Source of the DNA: Blastocatellia bacterium
Lineage (GTDB): Bacteria > Acidobacteriota > Blastocatellia > Chloracidobacteriales > JADJPF01
Length of the DNA: 64,000 nt
Direction: 5' to 3'
NCBI GenBank assembly: GCA_016713405.1
Contig: JADJPF010000027.1
Location: 124,001 to 188,000 of the forward strand
In this document: positions 46,417 to 56,809 of the stretch, piece by piece
Position numbering within the stretch: the stretch's first letter is position 1
Layout: every line of letters begins with the position of its first letter
Notes under the pieces: generated by a model
The model's input: the letters and a program-made list of their open reading frames with translations, nothing else
The model's database searches: none
Told to the model about the DNA's origin: nothing
Translations under genes and position numbers: made by a program

Positions 46417-47937
46417 ATGTTGGAAACAGTACTTGATCAAACTATTGCTAAAGAAACTTACGATATAATTTTTCCTCAATTAGAAGCTAGATTAAGCGAG
46501 TTACAACGAGAAGCTAGAAATAAAGCTATTCCAGTTGTAGTTGTTTTTGAAGGCTGGGATGCTGCTGGCAAAGGGACACTTATTAATAGTTTAATGCAGC
46601 CATTAGATCCAAGAGGATTTAAGGTTTGGTCAATTAATTTACCTACACAAGAAGAGCTTTATCATCCTTTTCTTTGGAGGTTTTGGACAAAATTACCAGC
46701 ACGAGGAGCTATAAATATCTTTGATCGTTCCTGGTATGGTCGGGTATTGATTGATAGAGTAGAAAAATTAATAGGAAAAAAAACATGGAAAGAATCTTAT
46801 GAAGAAATTCTTAATTTTGAGCGTCAGCTAACAGATGATGGAATGGTTTTAGTAAAATTTTGGATACATATTGATAAAGAAGAACAATATAAAAGATTTA
46901 AGAAAATAGAAAAAAATCCAGCAGAGTCTTGGAAAATAACTAAACAAGATTGGCAACAACATAAAAAATATGATGATTATTTAGTTGCAGTTGAAGAGAT
47001 GTTAGCACGTACCAGCACACCAGATGCTTCTTGGACAATAGTTAAAAATCATGACAAGCGATATGGGCGGGTTAAAATTTTTCAAACTTTAATAGGTGCA
47101 ATTGAGCAAGCAATTAATTTACAGGAACAAAATAAATTATTGATAGAAGCTAAACAAAACCTTTCTCAGCCAGAAAAAGCTTCTTATTTGCCTGATGTTG
47201 TGGTGGCAGATTCAGTCTTAAAAACTACAGATTTAACAAAGAGGTTACTTAGAGAAGAATATCAAGAGCAAGTAAAAACATTGCAAGAAAAACTTCGAGC
47301 ATTAGAACATGAGATTCACCGTTACCGAATACCAGTAATTATTACTTATGAAGGTTGGGATGCTGCTGGTAAGGGCGGAAATATCAAACGATTAACAGAA
47401 AATCTTGACCCGCGAGGTTACGCTGTAATACCTGTTGCTGCACCTACTAGCGAAGAAAAAGCCCATCATTATGTTTGGCGATTTTGGCGCAGTATTCCTA
47501 AAGCAGGACATATTACTATTTTTGACCGTACTTGGTATGGTCGGGTACTAGTAGAAAGGGTAGAAGGTTTTTGTAAGCGTCATGAATGGCAAAGAGCATA
47601 CAAAGAAATTAATGAATTTGAGCGTCATTTAACTTCTTATGGGACAGTTTTAGTAAAATTTTGGTTACATATTGATCCAAGTGAGCAATTAAAACGCTTT
47701 CAGGAACGCCAAGAAACCCTAGTAAAAACATGGAAAATTACTGATGAAGATTGGCGAAATCGTGAAAAATGGGCTGAATATGAAAAAGCTATTTGTGAAA
47801 TGCTTCAACGAACTAGCACTAGTTATGCACCTTGGACAATTATAGAATCTGTAGACAAATACTATGCACGAATTAAAGCTTTACAAACCGTTGTAGACTC
47901 TATTGAGACAGCCTTAAAAGAAAAACGTAAAAAATAA
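46417..47937 (+). CDS. pap: Polyphosphate:AMP phosphotransferase (double PPK2)
   Basis: 507 aa with two PPK2 domains in tandem, the class II PPK2/PAP form. Domain 1 has VFEGWDAAGKGTLIN and DRSWYGRVL; domain 2 has TYEGWDAAGKGGNIK and DRTWYGRVL. Known members phosphorylate AMP to ADP with polyphosphate; usually the C-terminal half carries the activity. ATG 46417 is chosen for its AAGGAG ribosome site 11 bases upstream; a longer in-frame start would overlap the previous gene. Cytoplasmic, part of polyphosphate and nucleotide balance. Confidence 0.9.
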   Translation: MLETVLDQTIAKETYDIIFPQLEARLSELQREARNKAIPVVVVFEGWDAAGKGTLINSLMQPLDPRGFKVWSINLPTQEELYHPFLWRFWTKLPARGAINIFDRSWYGRVLIDRVEKLIGKKTWKESYEEILNFERQLTDDGMVLVKFWIHIDKEEQYKRFKKIEKNPAESWKITKQDWQQHKKYDDYLVAVEEMLARTSTPDASWTIVKNHDKRYGRVKIFQTLIGAIEQAINLQEQNKLLIEAKQNLSQPEKASYLPDVVVADSVLKTTDLTKRLLREEYQEQVKTLQEKLRALEHEIHRYRIPVIITYEGWDAAGKGGNIKRLTENLDPRGYAVIPVAAPTSEEKAHHYVWRFWRSIPKAGHITIFDRTWYGRVLVERVEGFCKRHEWQRAYKEINEFERHLTSYGTVLVKFWLHIDPSEQLKRFQERQETLVKTWKITDEDWRNREKWAEYEKAICEMLQRTSTSYAPWTIIESVDKYYARIKALQTVVDSIETALKEKRKK

Positions 47938-47946
47938 TAGAAAAAA

Positions 47947-47982
47947 TAAAATCCCAACAAAGTTAATTTGCCGGGATTTTAT
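47947..47982 (+). terminator. Rho-independent terminator
   Basis: AAAATCCC and GGGATTTT around a 17-base loop, with A and T flanks, between the PAP gene and a facing TPR gene; it may serve both. Confidence 0.75.
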
Positions 47983-48014
47983 TTAAGTAAATAAGACGAA
48001 ATAAAAATTATAAT

Positions 48015-48542
48015 TTATTCAGTTTGTCCAACTTGTTCAGTTTGTTGACTGGCTTCTCTATGGTTATCAACCACTTCTTTTAATGCTAAAAGTACTGCCC
48101 TAGCCCTAACGGAACTTGCAAATTTTCCTTGTGGATCAAGTGAAATAGATTCTTTTAAGTCATGAAAAGCTTCGGTTAGTTTTCCTTGATTAAAATAGAT
48201 TTCTCCTCGTCCAGCTAAAGCATCAATATTACCAAAGTTAAAATCTAGTGCTTTTGTATATTCTTCACAAGCTTGATCATATTCCTCTAATTTGTGATGA
48301 ACTGCGGCCAAATGACAATGAAAAACGCTATCATAAGGATCTGCTTCTACTAGACCTCGATAAATTTGTTTGGCTTGTTCTAATTTACCAGAAGAAAGCA
48401 TTTGATAACCTACACCAGCAATTGCATAAAGTGATTGACGAGAAAGTCCCAAAAATTCAGCAAAAGTAATTTCCCCATTAACTAATTGTTCTGCAAGTTC
48501 ATAGGGAATTTCAACTTCTGGGGCAGCAGTTTGCTCAGACAT
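48015..48542 (-). CDS. SycD/LcrH-like TPR chaperone candidate
   Basis: 175 aa, helical, no signal peptide. The order of an N-terminal helix with ITFAEFLGLSRQSLYAIAGVGYQMLSSGKLEQAKQIYRGLVEADPYDSVFHCHLAAVHHKLEEYDQACEEY and three TPRs matches class II type-III secretion chaperones (SycD, LcrH, IpgC): 'Y..A...Y..Gk...A...F..L...dpyd..f...La...q....y..A...Y'. It lies 11 bases after the DUF1521 gene with AGGAG in the gap, so the two are co-translated. It probably keeps that protein soluble or export-ready. A general TPR adaptor is the alternative. Confidence 0.62.
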   Translation of the reverse strand: MSEQTAAPEVEIPYELAEQLVNGEITFAEFLGLSRQSLYAIAGVGYQMLSSGKLEQAKQIYRGLVEADPYDSVFHCHLAAVHHKLEEYDQACEEYTKALDFNFGNIDALAGRGEIYFNQGKLTEAFHDLKESISLDPQGKFASSVRARAVLLALKEVVDNHREASQQTEQVGQTE

Positions 48543-48553
48543 AAAAACTCCTA

Positions 48554-49546
48554 CTAGTTAAGGTTTTGGTTAAAGCGACCAAGAGAAATTTGATTAGAAA
48601 GATTCATAATCTTAGCTAAGGCAACAAAAATTTCTCCAATAGCTTCTAGTGATTTACCAAGGTCATTTTTGCTGCGTTTTTGTGCAAATGGATTTGGCTT
48701 GGATTTTTCTAAAATATCGCCCATTGTGTCAAACATCTTACCTAAAGCATCAAAAATTGCTTTTGCCCATTGTTGACCACCGCCAAATTTTTGGGTAGTT
48801 TGAACTAAAGGAGCAATATCTTGACCAAGTTTGAATGATTCACCACCATTGACACTACCAACAATTTCTTTACCCTTAAATGTCCATTGTGCAGTATTAC
48901 GACCCATTACAATGACATCTTTATTACCAAAATTATTCACATTAGCAAAACCATCTGGAGTAACTTGCCCAATTTTACCTTTACCTTTATCAATGTCTGT
49001 TACTAAAACTCGGTCATTACCGCTAATGATTTCTAGTTGTTTGCTAACAGTCATATCTTTACCCCAGGGGGCAGTAGTTACATTGATACGAGTTCCATCA
49101 CCAAGTACAAAAGTAGTATCACGTTTAAAATCAAAAACTTCTTTACCATCTAATCTTACGTGTGGATCACCCCAAACTTCTGTTTTATGACCATCTGGGC
49201 CAGTAATGTTCCAATCAAATTGTCCTACTGGTTCGATTTTATAACCACCAGGTGTAGTAATAACACCATTTTCTGATTTTAAGTTACCTGCTGGATGACA
49301 ACTATTTTCAACTTTTGGAGGCTGCACTGGAGCAGGTTGACAGGATTGAGGGGGTTGGGATTGTAGTTGGGCAACTAAATCTCCAATGGACTCTAATAAA
49401 GAACCAACACTTTCTAATAATTTGCCTACTTCTGCACTAACATTTGTTTCTTCTGCACCGCGTTTTTGCCAACAACCACGAATATTATTGATTTCATTGC
49501 GCCAAGGATCCCCTGCCATTGTATTATTAACTTGTCCAAATGCCAT
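48554..49546 (-). CDS. DUF1521 (MIIA-type autocleavage) protein, effector candidate
   Basis: 330 aa without signal peptide. Residues about 95-250 form a DUF1521 domain: GGYKIEPVG, ITGPDGHKTEVWGDPHVRLDG, DFKRDTTFVLGDGTRINVTT. In NopE1, a type III effector of Bradyrhizobium, this domain cuts itself at GD-PHVD when Ca2+ or similar ions bind; here the site would be D127-P128 (GDPHV). The N terminus is polar, with a Glu/Leu-rich helix (about 35-62) and a Pro/Gln linker; the C terminus has two amphipathic helices. Its downstream partner resembles a type III chaperone. Export route unproven: no secretion genes are in the window. Confidence 0.78.
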   Translation of the reverse strand: MAFGQVNNTMAGDPWRNEINNIRGCWQKRGAEETNVSAEVGKLLESVGSLLESIGDLVAQLQSQPPQSCQPAPVQPPKVENSCHPAGNLKSENGVITTPGGYKIEPVGQFDWNITGPDGHKTEVWGDPHVRLDGKEVFDFKRDTTFVLGDGTRINVTTAPWGKDMTVSKQLEIISGNDRVLVTDIDKGKGKIGQVTPDGFANVNNFGNKDVIVMGRNTAQWTFKGKEIVGSVNGGESFKLGQDIAPLVQTTQKFGGGQQWAKAIFDALGKMFDTMGDILEKSKPNPFAQKRSKNDLGKSLEAIGEIFVALAKIMNLSNQISLGRFNQNLN

Positions 49547-49917
49547 AATTATATTCCTCCCAATATGGTTTTATTTAATAATTATCTAAGAATTTAATGA
49601 ATGTTTACAATTTGTAATTTTGATTTACACCCCCTGTTTTCGGCAAAAGTTAGTTGTAAGTTGCTTACAGCTAGCAAGCTATTAATTTAATATTTTATTT
49701 AACAAAATAAATCTAAGCTTGATTTGATTTATCCAAAAGTATAAAATCTTGATGCTTATTTTGACTGATATAAGTTTTATTATAACTCACTAAAAATCAA
49801 TAAATTACATCTTTAATAAATTAAATATTTTGTAACCTAGTAAACTATTAATTACTTACATTACAAAACTTAATCACTAAAGATTTTACTAAATTAAAAT
49901 TTGTTAAGGTTAGTTCT
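49547..49917. other. Divergent regulatory region
   Basis: 371 A+T-rich bases between the DUF1521 operon and the FHA-kinase gene. It holds a perfect palindrome TGTAAG-TTG-CTTACA (49655-49669) overlapping a second inverted repeat TTGCT/AGCAA (49661-49677). These could be an operator with two competing folds. No gene seen. Confidence 0.45.
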
Positions 49918-51575
49918 ATGGAAAATTTTGATCAAAATGTTTTAGCTCCAGGTGAAATTTTAGATGGGCAATATAGAATTGAAAAAGTTTTAGGTAAAGG
50001 TGGAATGGGGGTAGTTTATTTAGTTCGCCATACACTTTTAAATGACTTAAGAGCAATAAAATTAGTTTTACCTAATTTAGCTAACCAACAATATATACAA
50101 CGCTTTTTACGTGAAGGACAGGTTGCTTGTCTAGTACGCCATCCTAATATTATTAATATCTATGATTTACGCGTGACAACAGATGGCACAGTCTATATGG
50201 TGATGGAATATTTTGATGGGCATACTTTAGCAGAAGAACTAAAAAGTAGAAAAAATTTACTCCCCAAGATGCTTTTGAAATGCTTGAACCAATTGCTAAT
50301 GCTTTAGAAATTGCTCATAAAAATGGTGTTATACATCGAGATGTTCATCCTTCTAACATAATGATCAAGGAAATAAGCCAAGGAAAATACCATGCAAAAT
50401 TGTTAGACTTAGGGCTTGCAAAAGTACGTCCTACAATTTCTTCGGCTGAAGAAGCTAAATTTACTCAACTAACCATGGTAGGGCAAATTCTAGGCACACC
50501 TTACTATATGTCACCAGAGCAATGGGAGCCAAAATCTGAGTATGAAGACAATATTGATGGTCGAACAGATATTTATAGTTTAGGAATAGTTTTTTATGAA
50601 CTTATTTCAGGTCGAAAACCTTTTGTAGGACAAACAATGCAAAATTTAGCTTATCAACATTTTGCTATCACGCCTCCAAGCTTGCATGAGGTTGATCCAA
50701 ATGTTCCTAAAGCTTTTAGTGATGTGATTTCTCAAGCAATGTCAAAGATGGCTGAACATAGGCAATCAAGTGTTGAAGAGATGTTTACACAATTAAGAGA
50801 ATCTCTTTTCTCAAAACCTATTACAAATACTGGGCCTCATAAACCTATAGAAAGAAAAATAATAGTTAAACATTTGTCAGGGTCAAAAAAAGGACAAATA
50901 GAGGAATTTGTATTAAGTATGACACAAGAAATAACTTTTGGACGAGATCCTATATCAAAAGTTGCTTATGACCCTTATAAAGATGATGTGATTGCACGCA
51001 ATCAAGCCAAAATAATATTTAATGGAAATGACTTTAATTTAATAGACAATAACAGTCGTAATGGTACATTTGTTAATAATCAGCAAGTTAGAGGTTCCAT
51101 AAAAATACAAGAAGGAAATAAAATTAGATTTGGCAATACTGGGCCAGAATTTATCTTTGATTTAAGCCCCCTTCCTATTCCTCCTACACAAGTAACAGCA
51201 ATGCCTATGACAAAATTTGGTGCTAATGATTTGTTTGCTACTTTAACAGAAAGAATAGTAATTAAACATTTAACAGGTTCAAGAGCAGGTCAAGAAGATA
51301 TTTTTCCTACTAGGGATTTACAAGAAATAATTATTGGACGAGATCCCTTATCAATGATTAAGTATGATTCACTAAAAGATGATTTGGTTAGTACAAAACA
51401 TGCAAAAATATTTTTAGAACCTAGTGTTCCTATAAAATATGCGCTAGTAGATCTTAATAGTCGTAATGGAACATTCCTTAATAAACAAAGGATTATGGCT
51501 AAAACACTTATAAAATCTGGTGATAAGGTTCAACTTGGGGCCAGTGGCCCGGAGTTTGAATTTAATATTTGCTAA
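49918..51575 (+). CDS. Ser/Thr kinase with two FHA domains (frameshifted)
   Basis: About 552 aa when joined. Kinase domain (about 15-285): LGKGGMGVVYLVRH, AIKLV, catalytic loop HRDVHPSN, where the usual lysine after HRDx is histidine, DLG in place of DFG, and YMSPEQWEP. Two FHA domains follow (about 318-420 and 440-552), each with FGRDP/IGRDP and NSRNGTF. The frame breaks near 50266-50269: an added base gives LLPKDAFEMLEPIANALEIAH and restores the alpha-E helix. FHA domains bind phosphothreonine and may recruit the kinase's own tail or substrates. No membrane helix. Its end overlaps the facing sensor kinase by 4 bases. Confidence 0.83.
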
Positions 51576-54500
51576 TTTTTTGAATCTTCTTTTCGCAAAG
51601 TAATTTGTTCGGATGGAGTGATTTTCTCTGTTTCAGGTTTTGGTTTGTTTTTTGATTTATTCTCTGAAATTATTATTGTTGCTGACTCACTAGCAACAGT
51701 TGAAGTTTTAGTGTTTATTTTTTCTAAAGACTCTGTTTTAGCAATATTAGTTGATAAAGTTATAGAAGTTTTTGCTATCTCACTAAAAACTTCGCCTACC
51801 TCTTTTAATGTTGCTCTTTGTTCAGGATTTTTATTAAGTGTTTTAAGAACAATACTTTCTAGTTTCTCATCAATATTTGGGTTAAAACTTTTTAGACTTT
51901 TAGGTATTTGCAGTAAGTGTGCTGTTTTAATATCATAAAAACTAGCTAAATTACCTACAAAGGGAAATTGACCTGAAAGCATTTGGTAAATCATTACACC
52001 TAAACTATAAATATCTGAACTTTCGTTATAACTTTTAAGCATTAATCTTTCAGGTGCCATATATATAGGCGTACCAATTAAACCTCCTGTTTTAGTAAGA
52101 TCATTAGCCAAGCCATCAGCCAAGTTATCAGGGGCATTTATTAATTTAGCAATGCCAAAATCTACTACTTTAACAATTTCTCCTTCACTGCTTTGATGTA
52201 AAAAAATATTGTCTGGCTTTATATCTCTATGAAGTAGTCCTGTTGCATGAGCTTTTTCTAAAACTTTACAAATAGGTACTATTATTTCTGCACACCTTTC
52301 TAGCGTTAATTTACCTTTAGTACGCAGTTCCATTTTTAAGGTTTGTCCTTGTAGTAGTTCCATTACTAAATATGGAATACCTTCAGAAGAAATACCTGAA
52401 TCTAAAACAGCTACAGCATTTAGATGATTTACTCTACAAGTTGAAATTGCTTCTTGTTGGAAGCGGGCTAAATTTTCTACTGAATCATTACCAGGTGAAG
52501 GGGAAAAAACTTTAATTGCTACTTCACGGTTTATATTAAGATTTACTGCTCTATAAACGGCTCCAAAACCACCTGTTCCAATTTTTTCTTCTAAGCGATA
52601 TTTTCCATCTAATGTTGTACCTGGTAAAGCTTCAGAAAGAGCCGCAAAAATACGGTTAGCTTTTTGGTTTAATTCTAATAATTCAGCATAATTTTTAGCT
52701 AATTCTTGGTTCTTTTTAGCTAATACTTCTCTTTGTTTATCTATTTCTGAAGTTCTTTCTTCTACTTTTTTTTCTAATTGCTTATTTCTTACTTCTACTA
52801 AATTTAAGTTATAACGGTGAATACCATAGATACTACTAATTGAAAACACTAGGTAAAAAAGATAGGCTCCATTAGTTTGCCAAAATGGTGGGGAAATATG
52901 AATTTTAATTGCTACACCGTTTTGATTCCAGAGATCATCATTATTTGAGCCTATGACTTGAAAGGTATAATCACCTGGAGCAAGGCGAGAATATTTAGCA
53001 AAACGTTGTTTGTTATCATAAGTTGACCATTGTTTTTCTAAGCCTTCTAATTTGTATAAATAATTATTTTTTTCTGGATGAGTAAAATTAAGTGCTGAAA
53101 ACTCAAAGAATAAGAAATTTTCATTATAATTTAGGTTTAATTGATAAGAGGATGGCAAGAATTTCTTATCAGAAATAATTTTGGCGTTTTCATCTAAAAT
53201 CTTAAAATCTGTCAGAACAATGTTAGGAATAAACAAGTTATTTTTTATTTCTTCAGGGTAAAAACGATTAAACCCATTTATACCACCAAAAAACATTTCT
53301 CCTGAACTGCTCTTAAAATATGCTCCATAATTAAATTCATTGCTTTGCAACCCATCATTAGCATCATAAGTCCAGAATTGATTATTTTTAGGATTGTATT
53401 TTACTAAACCTCTATTAGTGCTTAACCAAAGACATTCTTGGCTATCTTGTAATATTCCATAGATATGATTATTAGGTAACTTATTATTATCCAAAGGTGT
53501 AGAAAATTGCTCTTTTTGTGGGTCAAATTTATTTAAACCATTGTTTGTCCCAAGCCACAACACACCATCTTTATCGCTAAAAACTGAGTTTATTTGATTA
53601 CTGATTATACTATTAGGATTTTCTAGATCATTTAAGTATATTTTAGTAATAGCATTTATTGTTGGATCATAACTACAAAGTCCATTAATAGTAGCAATCC
53701 AGATTTTTCCTGTTTTATCTTCGCAAATATCTATAATTCGATTGCTACTAAGACGATTTTTTGCTTCTTTAGAATCTTTTTCATAAATAGATAGACTTAA
53801 AGACTTAGGATCAAATAGATAAACTCCTGTGTTTTGAGAACCAAGCCATAGTTTGTCTTTGCTATCTTGATAAATTCTAGTAATCCTAAGAGTTTGTAAG
53901 ATTGGAGGTAAATTTAATGTGTCTGTAATAAACTTTTCTAGTTTTGTATCATAAGCACTTAAACCTTTATCTGTACCAATCCAAAGTAACCCTGATGAAG
54001 TAGCAAAAAAAGATCTAATCCGTTTGCCAGTTAATTCAGGTGATATTTTTGGGTTTGGATGAAAGATTATAGGAGGGCTGTTTTTTGTTTTATATTGTCT
54101 TAGTTCATCTAATTTGCTAACCCAAAGCGTTTCTGTTAAATCCTCAACAATTGCTACTACAGAATTATTAGACGAGTATTTTTCATATGGCTTACTGTTA
54201 GTGGTCAGAAAACGTTTACTAATAGGATCAAATTTATTAACCCCCCCATCAAGCGTACCTAACCACATAGTGCCAGTATAATCAAAAAAAATCTCATGAA
54301 TAAAATCGCTGTTTAAGCCTAAAGATGTATTTTTGTCTTTTTGGTAATGTGTAAATTGCTCAGTTTTTGGATCAAACTGTAGTAGCCCTTTAGTTGTACC
54401 AATCCAAATAAAACCTAAAGCATCAGCACAAGCAGTATAAATTGTATTAGCTACTTCATCAATTACAGGAATAGAATAGGAAAAAAAGCTGTCTGTTTTT

Positions 54501-55248
54501 TTATCATACTTACATAAAGTTTCTTTTGTAGTTATCCAAAAAGTTCCATTTTTGTCTTCTAAAATTGATGAAATTAGATCTTTACCAGTATTAGTAATAG
54601 GTTTTAAGGAAAAATTTTTAGATTTTTCATCAAATAAATTTAGACCATTACTTGTACCAACCCATAAATTTTCATCTTTGTCTTGGTAAACTGCTGTTAT
54701 GTGGTTACTACTAATGCTTTTAGAGTTGTTTGGATCATTCTTAAAAATAGATATAGTATTAGTACGCCCATCTAATAAATTTAACCCGCTTCCAGGGGTT
54801 GTAAGCCAAATTCTTTCTAGCTTATCAATATATATTTTTACTATAGAATTACCACTTAAACTATTTGCTTTATTTGGTGAAGAGTTAAAACTGTTATTTT
54901 TTCTGTTTTAATATCTAGTTTATTTAGTCCACCATTGTTAGTTGCAATCCAAATATTCCCAGCATTATCTATTGCAAGATCAGTAATATAGCTATTAGAA
55001 AGCGAATTAGGATTATTTTTTTGGTTTCTAAGAATATAAAAGTTATAACCATCAAATCTATTTAACCCATCATTAGTGCCAAACCATAAATAACCCTGTT
55101 TATCTTGGGTAATACAATTAACTGTGTTCATAGATAGACCATCATCTATAGTTAAATTCTCAAAAACTAAAGGTTTTTGCTGTCCATTTACATTATTTGT
55201 CAAAATAGTTAACAAAATAAATGTAAACAGTAATCTAGCTATAAACAC
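51572..55248 (-). CDS. Two-component-type beta-propeller sensor fused to Ser/Thr kinase (frameshifted)
   Basis: About 1225 aa when joined. Signal peptide 1-22; then about 12-14 Reg_prop propeller strands (repeated 'GYLWFGTNDGLNRFD', 'LWLGTNNGLNKFD' patterns), a Y_Y_Y domain (YKLEGLEKQWSTYDNKQRFAKYSRLAPGDYTFQVIGSN) and one membrane helix (about 820-840). A coiled coil with EERTSEIDKQ follows, then a Hanks kinase: IGTGGFGAVYRAV, VAIKVF, HRDIKPDNIF, DFGIAKL, YMAPERL. The frame breaks in a short A run (54887-54890 plus strand); one more base joins EKITV to FNSSPNKANSLS. This sensor layout usually drives histidine kinases (hybrid two-component systems); here output is Ser/Thr phosphorylation. Confidence 0.85.
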
Positions 55249-55293
55249 AAAAACTCCTGTTGATTTTGCTTAATCAACTTTTATATTTTGGGG

Positions 55294-56742
55294 CTATTTA
55301 GTTAATGGAACTAAAATAGTAGAGCTTTCTAAACCTGTAGTTCCAACAAGTTTTAATTCTATATTTGGGTCTTCTCGTAGTTCTACAGGTATAAGTACAG
55401 TAATTTGATCAACTATTGAGCTACGAAAATTTCTATCTTCTAAAATATTTAAAAACTTACCATTAGCAGTAACCTTTACACCTCTTGCCAAATCTACACC
55501 TAAGAGTTTTAGCTTGAAAAACTTGTTAGAATTATTCTTAACTCGTTTAATATCAATTGCTACTGGTGCTAGAGGCTGAAATGTTGTGCTAGCTGTTAGT
55601 CCATTATCTATAAACTGCAATGTAATTTTTTCTTTTAAGTCTGTTGGTAGCAAAATACGTAAATTAGTTTTACTAATAAATTGAACAGGGACTTGTTCTT
55701 GTCTTGATGGCGATTTAAGCATCACTTGAGTAGAAAGAGAAAAGTTTTCACCATAAACATCAAGACCTTGAGATTTGTTGCTAATCACCTTTACCGCTTC
55801 TGCAAGAGTACGAACTTTTAATTCTGTTTCTACTGGATCTTTAGGATCTGCAACCGTAACAATAAAAGTCTGGAGGTCGGCTTTTCTTCCATCAGATGCA
55901 AAGGCAATAAAAACACCTCGACCAGGATCTATAGCCTTTATTTCTGCATTATTGCCAAAGAAACGCCCATTTACTAACCTAGAAGCATAAGCTAAATAAA
56001 GAAAATTATAAGTTAACGGACGATTTTCTGGAGACTCAGCAACAAAAAATAGCTTGGCTTTTTCCTTAAGTTGTAGCTTTATATCTTCTAATTTATTAAC
56101 AAAAGTTGGTGGTAAAGTGTCGTCGTTGTCACCAATTACCCTAAAAGCATAGGCTACAAACTTAATTCGTCCAGCAAAAAGCCTAAATACTCCACCTTCA
56201 TTGGTAGAAAAAATTTCTGCTATGCTAACAAAAAATATTGCTACACCTGGATTTTGTCCTGTAATGTTCCAGTTAACAATAGAAGGGTCTGGAGAGCCTA
56301 AAACATCAATAATTATTGGTGCTTCACGTGCAATTTGTTTTTTAGGCTTACGGCCTGCATCAAGCTCTATTCGCGTATTAAGAGCTATTACACCTCCAAA
56401 ATAAGGGTCGTTTTCCTCATCACTAAAAGAAAAATTAAAAAGCTTTTGTTCTCCTACTCTTAAAGTCCTGATTTCTGGCGCGATTTCAAAAGTAGGGGCT
56501 TGGTTATCGCCTAATAAAGGTTGGATAGATGTTTTATCTAGGTTTAGCTTTTCCAAATTGCCAAACCGAGTTTCTTTTGTTAACTCGCTTGCCCCACTGC
56601 CAAAAAGTTGTGTTTGAAATTGTGCCTCTAGTTCTACTTGGGATATAGGCAAGTTAGCCGAGTTTTGCGCTAAGGTTTGGCTAACAAATATAAAAGGTAA
56701 AATAGCTAGATAAAATAATTTTATCAATTTAGGTAGTTGCAT
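55294..56742 (-). CDS. Secreted protein with Ig/IPT-like modules
   Basis: 482 aa. Signal peptide 1-25 (ending TLAQN). The mature protein is all-beta: a cadherin/Ig-like part (DNQAPTFEIAPEIRTLRVGEQKLFNFSFSDEENDP), a middle domain, and two C-terminal IPT/TIG-like segments (NKSQGLDVYGENFS; KLKLLGVDLARGVKVTANG). No catalytic motif. It lies 45 bases upstream of the propeller-kinase gene on the same strand, so both are probably transcribed together and it may present or bind the sensor's ligand at the cell surface. Function otherwise unknown. Confidence 0.72.
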   Translation of the reverse strand: MQLPKLIKLFYLAILPFIFVSQTLAQNSANLPISQVELEAQFQTQLFGSGASELTKETRFGNLEKLNLDKTSIQPLLGDNQAPTFEIAPEIRTLRVGEQKLFNFSFSDEENDPYFGGVIALNTRIELDAGRKPKKQIAREAPIIIDVLGSPDPSIVNWNITGQNPGVAIFFVSIAEIFSTNEGGVFRLFAGRIKFVAYAFRVIGDNDDTLPPTFVNKLEDIKLQLKEKAKLFFVAESPENRPLTYNFLYLAYASRLVNGRFFGNNAEIKAIDPGRGVFIAFASDGRKADLQTFIVTVADPKDPVETELKVRTLAEAVKVISNKSQGLDVYGENFSLSTQVMLKSPSRQEQVPVQFISKTNLRILLPTDLKEKITLQFIDNGLTASTTFQPLAPVAIDIKRVKNNSNKFFKLKLLGVDLARGVKVTANGKFLNILEDRNFRSSIVDQITVLIPVELREDPNIELKLVGTTGLESSTILVPLTK

Positions 56743-56809
56743 AAAATACCTCTAAGTTTTATAAAAATTTGCAATTAATTTGTTTTATGGTTAGATGATT
56801 TTACCATAT

